Positions 57,200 through 64,000 of a stretch of 64,000 nt of DNA are shown here, one piece after another. The notes beneath the pieces were generated by a model. It did no database searches and was not told the origin of the DNA. It saw only the letters and a list, made by a program, of their open reading frames with translations. How positions within the stretch are numbered: position 1 is the stretch's first letter; each line of letters begins with the position of its first letter. The stretch is taken from positions 459,645 to 523,644 of the forward strand of contig KV748190.1 of the NCBI GenBank assembly GCA_001692895.1. The letters run 5' to 3'. The translations under genes and the position numbers were made by a program. This stretch comes from Cenococcum geophilum 1.58. Lineage: Eukaryota > Ascomycota > Dothideomycetes > Gloniales > Gloniaceae.

Positions 57200-60059
57200 T
57201 CAGGATGAAGTCTTAGAAAAGACAAAGCCAACTCTGCAGCCATCTTCTTTCAGTAAATCAAGCAGAATCTCGTCTTCTACTAGAGCTTCTGGATCCATGC
57301 CGCTCGCTGGCGGGTCTTCATCGAACACTTCCTCTTTTAGTTTAGATGACAGATGTTTTACATCTAGATGCTGATACTGCATCAGTGATCTCAGCTTAGG
57401 TTTCTCATCTATCGAGTCCTTTTTCTTCCATAATTTTTGCTCCTTTATCCGTCGTTCCTGTTCTTCCATATTGACCTGGGATGCTTTGATCAAAGTAGGC
57501 AGATCTGGTAGCTCATCACCGCTGTCGTCCGCGTTGCCTTCCAACTCACCAGTCACTTCTCCCATTGTAGAAAACTCGGCAGGAGTCGCTGGTTCTAACC
57601 CGGCATCATTGCCCTTCCCTTCACAATCGCATCCAAGCAGCTCATGAGTCTGGCAGTGGTCCTTATCATCCAGACTAAAAAGATCCCGCAACTCCTCATG
57701 TGAAAAAGTTGCAGCGCTTGCCTTATTGTCCACAACCGCGTCTGCGAGACCTTGCTTCGTCACCTGGCGTTGGAAAATCTTCTCGTCGAGGGCGCCTTGG
57801 ACTAGCAGACGGTAGATTTTGCATGGCATCTTCTGCCCATCACGATGAATACGTGCCATAGCCTGCAAGTCGGTTGCTGGGTTCCAGTCGAGGTCAAAGA
57901 GGACGAGGCGAGATGCGCCGATCAAGTTTAAGCCCACCCCACCAGATTTTGCGGAAAGTAGAAATGCAAAGCATGTCTTTGCGTCGGTTTTGTTGAAGCG
58001 TTCGACAAGGGCCTGCCGTTTCGAGGCTGGCGTTGAGCCATCAAGCCTAAGAAATGAGTATGAGAGTGATGAGAGGAGTCGACCGATGATGTCGAGCGTG
58101 GATGTGTAGTTTGAGACCAAGACTACTTTCTCCGAGGTTGCCGTGTGAATGCGGTGAAGTAGGGTATCGAGAACTCTTAGCTTGGTGCTAGACGCTGGGG
58201 ATGAGAGAACCGAAGACGGAATAGTAGTGATCAAGCTAGCAAGCATTTCGGATGGTGCCTCATCAGATGCTCTAGACTTTAAAAGAGACGGGCTATTGCA
58301 GACTTTCTTTAGAATGTTGATCAGCTGTAGGGCAGTTTCAGAATTCCCAAGTGCTGCAGTGAAGACAGGCGAGGACAAAACATTCCGATAGACGGAGGCC
58401 TGAGCAGTAGTAGGCTTGCAGAATAGAATGTATTCCATTTTGGGGGGTAGATACTTGGAAAGCACGTCAGCAGTTCGTCGTATCATGAACTGACTAGCCA
58501 AGGACACAAGTTCTTGCCACTGAGCCTCGCCTTTTTCTATATCCTTTGCACTTGCATCAGGCTGCCGAGACTTCATAATTGGGTTCTCAAACTCTCTTTT
58601 GAAGGTCGCCCGCTTGCCCAGTAGACTAGGATTGACAAAATCTATTGCGGTGAAGAATTCACTCAGATCATTCTGTAGCGGAGTTCCCGACAATATGACC
58701 CTTCGCTCTGTATTCAAAGACTGAATTGCCAACATGGCTTTATTATTGGCAGTCTTTAGTCGATGCCCCTCGTCGGCTATAACGATGTCAATGCCACTGC
58801 CCTTCTTCAGCTGATCTTGGACACTTCGAAGCATCTCATAGCCGATAATCATCACGTTGTAACTTCTTCCCATGGTAAAATCGGCTAGGCGGACCTTCTT
58901 GCCTTCAGCAACAAAGACTCCGATCCTCTCATTTCCCAGCCACTTACGGAATTCCCGACGCCAATTGTTGGTGAGTCCAGCTGGACAAACAATGAGAGCC
59001 TTCTTAACGACCGGCGCGTCTTCGTAAATGGGATTCTGCTTTAGTAAGGTCCATAGCAGTGCGATTGTCTGCAGAGTCTTTCCCAAACCCATCTCATCAG
59101 CGAGGATGGCTCCTTCGCCCCCAGAACGCATGCCCATGACACATTCGTATAGAAATTTCACTCCTTCGCGTTGGTGTTCACGAAGGTGTTTGCAAAGCAC
59201 TGGATCCACGACTACATCGACGATTTGCTTGCCCTTAGGGCATGATGTAGGTCGCTTCATAACCAGAGCATTCGGCTGATTTGGATCGTGGCGAGGTCGA
59301 GATGTTTGGGTGTTGATGGTCTTCGGCATGGCAGTATTAGAAAGCAAGGGACTTTTAAATTGCCCTTGGGTAGCCTTGCTGCTTGGAGCGGAAACGTTGA
59401 CTTTGTTGACCTGCCGAGCTACGAGTTTTTCTTGCTTTGCCTGAACTTTTAGGCTCAGCCTCAACGGGTCCTCGAGCTTTGGTATGAGTGTTTTGTGAAT
59501 GCCACCTAAGAAAGGTTTGCCAGCCAGAAAATCTTCCTTTGTGATAAGGCAGTCGACTTCCACATCTTTTCCACCAACGGATAGTGTTGAACCTTGCAGT
59601 AATGGCGCGTTCCATGCAGTTTTTCCCATGTCTTTTCCCGAAACGTCTTGAAGGTGGACGTATCCATTACTAACAGACAGCACGCCATCTCCATCCCATG
59701 TCTTATTCTTTTTAGCCGTGAACTTCCGCCTATTAGAAATGAGTGTTAGCATAACTCATGTATATTCCCTGCACGACTTACCATAACACTGTATAGTATT
59801 CTTCCGCTCCATCACTAGACCGTTTCGCGGCACTGTCCGAAGCTGCTGGGTTTCGCACTAGAAGGTGGTTCCGTGTTATATTTAGTGATGGTGAAGTTCT
59901 TCCTTCCGTTGTTGAAGCGCTTTGGGATTCGTTGGCCTCCCGAGAGACTCGTCTTTTCTTCTGAGGCGGGCCAGTGGCGTTGGTTTCTTGTGACTTTGGC
60001 TGGTGGGGCTCACTGGACTTTCGGACGAGAAGCGGCGGCCGAAAGGGTTTCCAAATCAT
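57200..60059 (-). CDS. RDH54: SNF2-family recombination translocase Rdh54/Tid1 (Rad54B type)
   Basis: Rdh54 is a nuclear dsDNA-dependent ATPase that works with Rad51 and Dmc1 in homologous recombination. Two exons, 60059-59782 and 59729-57200, with a 52-bp GTAAGT..AATAG intron, give 935 residues. I chose the start MIWKPFRPPLL because it matches the conserved beginning of the family; an in-frame Met at 60134 would add 25 residues. Motifs are Walker A DEMGLGKT (about residue 300), LIVCPAGLTNNW, DEGHRLKT (DEGH box), SGTPLQNDLSEFF, LDGSTPASKRQ and SGGVGLNLIGASRLVLFDLDWNPA followed by ARIHRDGQ (motif VI). After the helicase core comes THELLGCDCEG, a cysteine motif typical of Rdh54/Rad54, then an acidic/basic tail of about 180 residues. 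It is complete, with no sign of damage. Confidence 0.95.
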
Positions 60060-60375
60060 GATTAAAAAGGAGACAAGCTTGATGGAGGGGAAGCATTGAG
60101 CGGAGGCGGGAATGTTTTGATGTCGTTCATCCAAAGATCAGGATCAGGTGCTAGCGCGAGGACGCACCTAGGCCAAACGACGCGTCAAGACGGATATCTC
60201 CGCCGCCGCAACCAGCCGGATATGCTTAAAATATCCTTGTGCAGCTCAGCCTCATAACCGATAGCCCCTCGTCCAAATGTGCGCACTTTAAAGGTGGCCT
60301 GCATGGAAGAGACTTGTCCCTTACGTAATTTAATACCAGGAATTCCAAATGAGCTGATGACGCCCATGGATCGTC
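60060..60375. promoter_or_regulatory. divergent promoter region
   Basis: The 316 bp between the RDH54 start (minus) and the STAND-type N-domain gene (plus) must hold both promoters. No specific element can be assigned; a potential upstream extension of RDH54 to 60134 would shorten it. Confidence 0.4.
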
Positions 60376-61700
60376 ATGGATCCCTTGTCAATTGCCTCTT
60401 CCGCTGCAGGCTTTGCAGGTCTCTGCATCAGGGTAGGTTGAGGCACTCTTCCCAGGCCTTTCCAACCAGACAACTGACTAGCTCGAACTCAGGTCTCTGG
60501 CATACTTTATACGTTTGTGGACGATGCTCGCAGCGTCGATGATAGTATATCTAGCTTATGTAAGGAGATAGTAGGACTTTCTCGAGTTTTGGAGGCTGTA
60601 AGTCAAGCCTGGAAGCAGAACCCGTTACTTGTCGCCGCTCAGGCCAATACCGGTGGCAATCTCTGGATTAGCGTTCGAGCGTCGCTAGATGATTGCAAGA
60701 GTACGTTAGAGAAGCTGGAGAAAAAGATTGATGAGGTGCAGAAGAGCAGCTTTCTTGGGCGAGGATTTCTTCGAAAGCCTACAATGTCAATCAAATTAAA
60801 TATGAGGATGAGGGATATTACTACGTTCAAGCAACAGATTCACTCATACAACAGTGCGATGCAAAGCGCGCTGCAAATGCTCAATATGTAAGCCCGATGC
60901 ACATTGGAAAACGTCTCAGAGAGTTGCTGATCATCACCATAGCTGCCTGCTACTAAATAGCAATACCTCACAGGAATCAATTGGCTAGGTCCTAACAGGA
61001 CTTAAATCTCAAATCGGAAGAGTTGAGTTTGCGCTTCAAGCACGAAATGATGCTGAACCACCTTCATCTGATATCGGAGAGGACAGCGAGCGTATCTCAC
61101 GTAATTTGAGGCTCTTTGTTCGAGCAGCAGAATCTTTCCATTCAAGTGCGAGCACAATCACAGCAGATGGAGCAGGGTCAACGGTGTGGGGCGGTTCCGT
61201 TATGGGCGATCCCTTGAGTGATGAGCAACACCGAAATATACAGGATTGGATGCCACCGCCAATCATTGAAAAAGAGGACCGGACACAACAAGGAAGCCAA
61301 CTATCAGGTCAAATAGCACAATCTAATGACGTGCCTTTAAATGGAACAGGAGAAGACTCTGAGCGAGATTCTGAGGCTGACTCTGATATGGAAAGAGACA
61401 TGTTGAAAAGGTTTCAAGATTTAGCGATCACTAGCTTTTCTAAAGGAGGCTATCCTAAAGCAGAACGATTTCTTGTGAAGGTTATCGACCGGTCAGCACG
61501 AGGCGATCCTTCAGAAGATATGACCAAGATGAAACTTATGCAAGTGTACACCTACGGCTATCAAGGCAACTGGAACGATTCTGAAAGAGTTCTTCTTGGT
61601 CTAGCAGCGCTTAAAGGAGCGGCTGATCCGATGGCTTTTTACGGACTCTATGCTCTTGCTCTCAGAAAATTTGATATGGGTGCGTATAACAATGCCATTC
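60376..61700 (+). pseudogene. STAND-type fungal N-terminal domain plus TPR-like protein, cut by copia
   Basis: Exons 60376-60432, 60493-60887 and 60943 onward join in phase through 60- and 55-bp introns. The start, MDPLSIASSAAGFAGLCIRV, is the hallmark of the N-terminal domain found on many fungal NLR/STAND and ankyrin proteins (PigL_N-like, PF17111). It runs to about residue 170 (VDDARSVDDSISSLCKEIVG, ALQMLNICLLL). An acidic, Ser-rich linker follows, then a helical TPR-like stretch (FSKGGYPKAERFLVKVIDR, MKLMQVYTYGYQGNWNDSE). One in-frame TAG (60986-60988) interrupts exon 3. At 61700 a copia LTR starts in mid-helix (FDMGAYNNAI), so the rest of the gene must lie beyond the window, if it survives. 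In the family the N-domain is thought to relay a death or defence signal; here it is probably dead. Confidence 0.83.
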
Positions 61701-61962
61701 TGTCGACCTGAATCGAAGTTCCTTACTACCATCGTAATACTGTCTGACGACCTAGATCGTCTATACGAACTATGTCTCAGTTGTCTCGTATCTTAAGCTC
61801 ATATATCTCATCGAACGTCTCATTACCTGTTTCTCTTAACTATGACCTACTACATGACGACGTCGTCGTCATTGTATTTGGGACCTACCTAATGTATATA
61901 AGAGAGCTTCTAAAGCCCTCTTTAATAAAACAGAGTTCTCATTCCTAATCGTCCGTTCAACA
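61701..61962 (+). repeat. 5' LTR of the copia element
   Basis: A 262-bp terminal repeat, TG at the start and CA at the end, closely similar to 15569-15807 over its length. Confidence 0.88.
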
Positions 61963-64000
61963 GTTATAAGCCCAGGCCGTCTACTGCATCATCTTTAATT
62001 CCAAAGCCTTTATTCCCATTAATTTCAATTATTATCTTAATTGTAGACAACTACCCACAATAACTTCTTAATAAGAAACCCTTCCCGTTATTATATTATC
62101 CGTTATCCTTATAAGCCCAAACAATTGGGATAAATGGATTAAGGTTATTAAGTCAAAAGCGAATAATAATCATCTCTGGAAGTATATTAACCTATTAACA
62201 CCTAAAACCGATCTGCCACAGCTTAAAGAACCTATTCGTGCCTTACCTAAGGATGCTAATAGCCGGGGGAAGATAAAGCTCGCGGACCTAGATAAGGAGG
62301 AGAAAGAGGAGCTCTATACGCTTAAAGCCGATTATAGGGACAATATAAAGCTATATAGAAAACAGTTATTAGCTCTTAATACGTTACGCAGCCACATCCT
62401 AAGCTCCATCTTACGTACCTACCTCATCTACACGTTTAAATGCACTACTACTTATAACATCTTGGTATCTCTTAAGAAGAGAATTGCTCTAACTAACCAT
62501 ACCTAAAAGCTTTAAATAGCCACTTAATATGCAAGGCTTAAGAAGGCGCCTTAAAACCAGAACTTTAAGATCTAGTTATAAGAGTAGGAGAAGGTATATA
62601 CTAAGTATAAGGAGCAAGCTCTACCTAAGGTAGATAGTAATTATTTAGTGAAAGACTTCGCGTATATAGTTGAATTAATCACACTAAGCTGGTTAGAATA
62701 TTGGAAGAACGAGCTTAATAAGCGTAAGTAGGAGAAGAAGACGCTTCCTACCTTTTTTAAACTAGTTAAAATATACCAAAACCACCGTTATACGGACCTC
62801 GCCTAGAAGGGCAAAACCCCACAAGGAGGATCATTTGGAGTCACCTTTAAAGACAACTTACTGAATTTAAAGCCTAAATTAAAGCCTTAATCGTCAGCAG
62901 ATAAGTAGAAAAAGGAAAGGCAACCGCCGCCAGAGTACCTATATAGAAAACGTTACTACTTTAACAAGTACTAGTACATCGTAAAGTTAATTCCTTACCT
63001 ATTATGGTTTAAACCAAGTAATAAAATTCAGAAGAAGGTGGATAAGAAGATTGCTAATACAACGCCCGAAATTAAGGCTTATATTAAGCAAATTAAAAAG
63101 GACGATTAAGCTAATAAGGACGATTAAGCCAATAAAAAGCTAAAGGAAGGCAGTAATTAGAGCTTATAAGGGCCTACCGGAAACTTTGTAGTTTATTATA
63201 TAGGATCTAATAACACAACTTCCAATTACGAGCTTCGCGATAGTGTAATTCTTAACTTAGGAATCAGCCTACATATCTTCAATAATAGAGCCAGGTTTAT
63301 TAGTGATATTAAGCCTATATTAAAACGCGTCTACACGGGCTTATATATAGAAGAAATTGTAGGCTATAGTACAGCTGCAGTCATAATTAATAACCTAAAA
63401 GGGAAGAGATAGATACAGCTCTTAGGAGTAGCCTTTATACCAGGCTTCTATACTAACTTAGTATATCTTAACAAGCTTAATAATAAGGGAGTCTACTAGA
63501 ACAATAAAGAAAACACTCTCTTCTATAGCGACAATAAGACGTACGCCTATTATAGCCGCCACTATAGTTAAAACACCATTAAATATAATAAGCCAAAAAG
63601 TGACTCACCTAAGGCTTTATTTGCGACTTAATTAAAGCCAATAAAGCATTTATTAAAGCCTCTACTAAATTAGGCAGAAGGTCATATATAGCACTAGCGA
63701 ATAGGCTATGTAGGAAAAGACGCGATTAAGCAACTACTTTAGTTAGTAATAGGCGCGATTATAAAAGGCCTAATAACGGTAGAATATAAATCATGTGGAG
63801 TAAGTAAAGCTTATAAGGTGGTATCTAGAAGACCTCTAACTTAGTCGCTAGTTCCTTTCTATAGAATCTACCTTAATTTAATACCCGGAATAGTCGCATT
63901 TAATAGCGATAAGTACGCAGTATACTTCCTTAACGACGTGACGTAAATAAATAAGGTAGAGACGATGGCTAAGAAGTCGTCCCTTACCCAAATTGTCATT
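61701..64000 (+). mobile_element. Ty1/copia-type LTR retrotransposon, runs off the window
   Basis: The 5' LTR is 61701-61962 (TGTCGACCTGAATC..GTTCAACA), matching the solo LTR at 15569. The internal region shows gag (62100-62900), a protease-like stretch (about 63230-63500) and the beginning of integrase (about 63650 on), the copia order with integrase before reverse transcriptase. It is broken, with a few dozen breaks in the visible 2 kb. The left target flank is CATTC; its partner would lie outside the window. It is inserted in the preceding gene. The LTR is less mutated than the interior. Confidence 0.85.

Overview
The window is from a filamentous ascomycete (Pezizomycotina). The evidence is short introns (about 50-130 bp) with GT..AG ends and CTRAY-like branch sites, a QDE-1-type RNA-dependent RNA polymerase, HET and STAND-type N-terminal domains, a fungal tyrosinase, and transposon fossils poor in CpA/TpG, rich in TpA and full of TAG/TAA stops, the footprint expected of repeat-induced point mutation (RIP). 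I cannot name the species.

Layout. 0-7.3 kb: a decayed protein kinase, an intact PhyH-type dioxygenase (minus) and a decayed pisatin-demethylase-like P450 carrying a 64-bp triplication. 7.3-14.1 kb: the RNA-dependent RNA polymerase (minus), a 598-bp long-inverted-repeat element, and a five-exon TCTP/TMA19 gene (minus). 14.2-16.2 kb: a TIR-bounded composite repeat holding a hairpin MITE, a 64-bp tandem duplication, a copia solo LTR and a LINE tail. 16.5-20.6 kb: SUR2 sphingolipid C4-hydroxylase and a conserved-looking protein of unknown function. 20.6-25.4 kb: a RIP-riddled piggyBac-like transposase and a kinase-WD40 gene split by a MITE. 25.4-51 kb: a transposon island. It holds a Ty3/gypsy element (25857-45465) with one LINE in its interior, a MITE, and a second LINE in its right LTR. 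Next to it is a chimeric LINE (46074-50875) that carries a hAT-like foldback element packed with a 12-bp minisatellite. 51-64 kb: a HET-domain fossil, an intact six-exon tyrosinase (minus), a 560-bp TA-flanked MITE, an intact RDH54/TID1 recombination translocase (minus), and a STAND-type N-domain/TPR gene cut by a copia element that runs off the window.

Functional reading. Housekeeping genes (TCTP, SUR2, RDH54) and the silencing polymerase are whole. Four genes of the kind fungi use in non-self recognition (two kinases, a HET gene, a STAND-type N-domain gene) are all broken, and three of them lie within a few hundred bp of transposon insertions or contain one. Coordinates were read by hand. 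Intron boundaries for TCTP, SUR2, tyrosinase, RDH54 and the STAND-type gene keep the frame throughout and are given in the entries. The 5' exons of the polymerase gene are not resolved.
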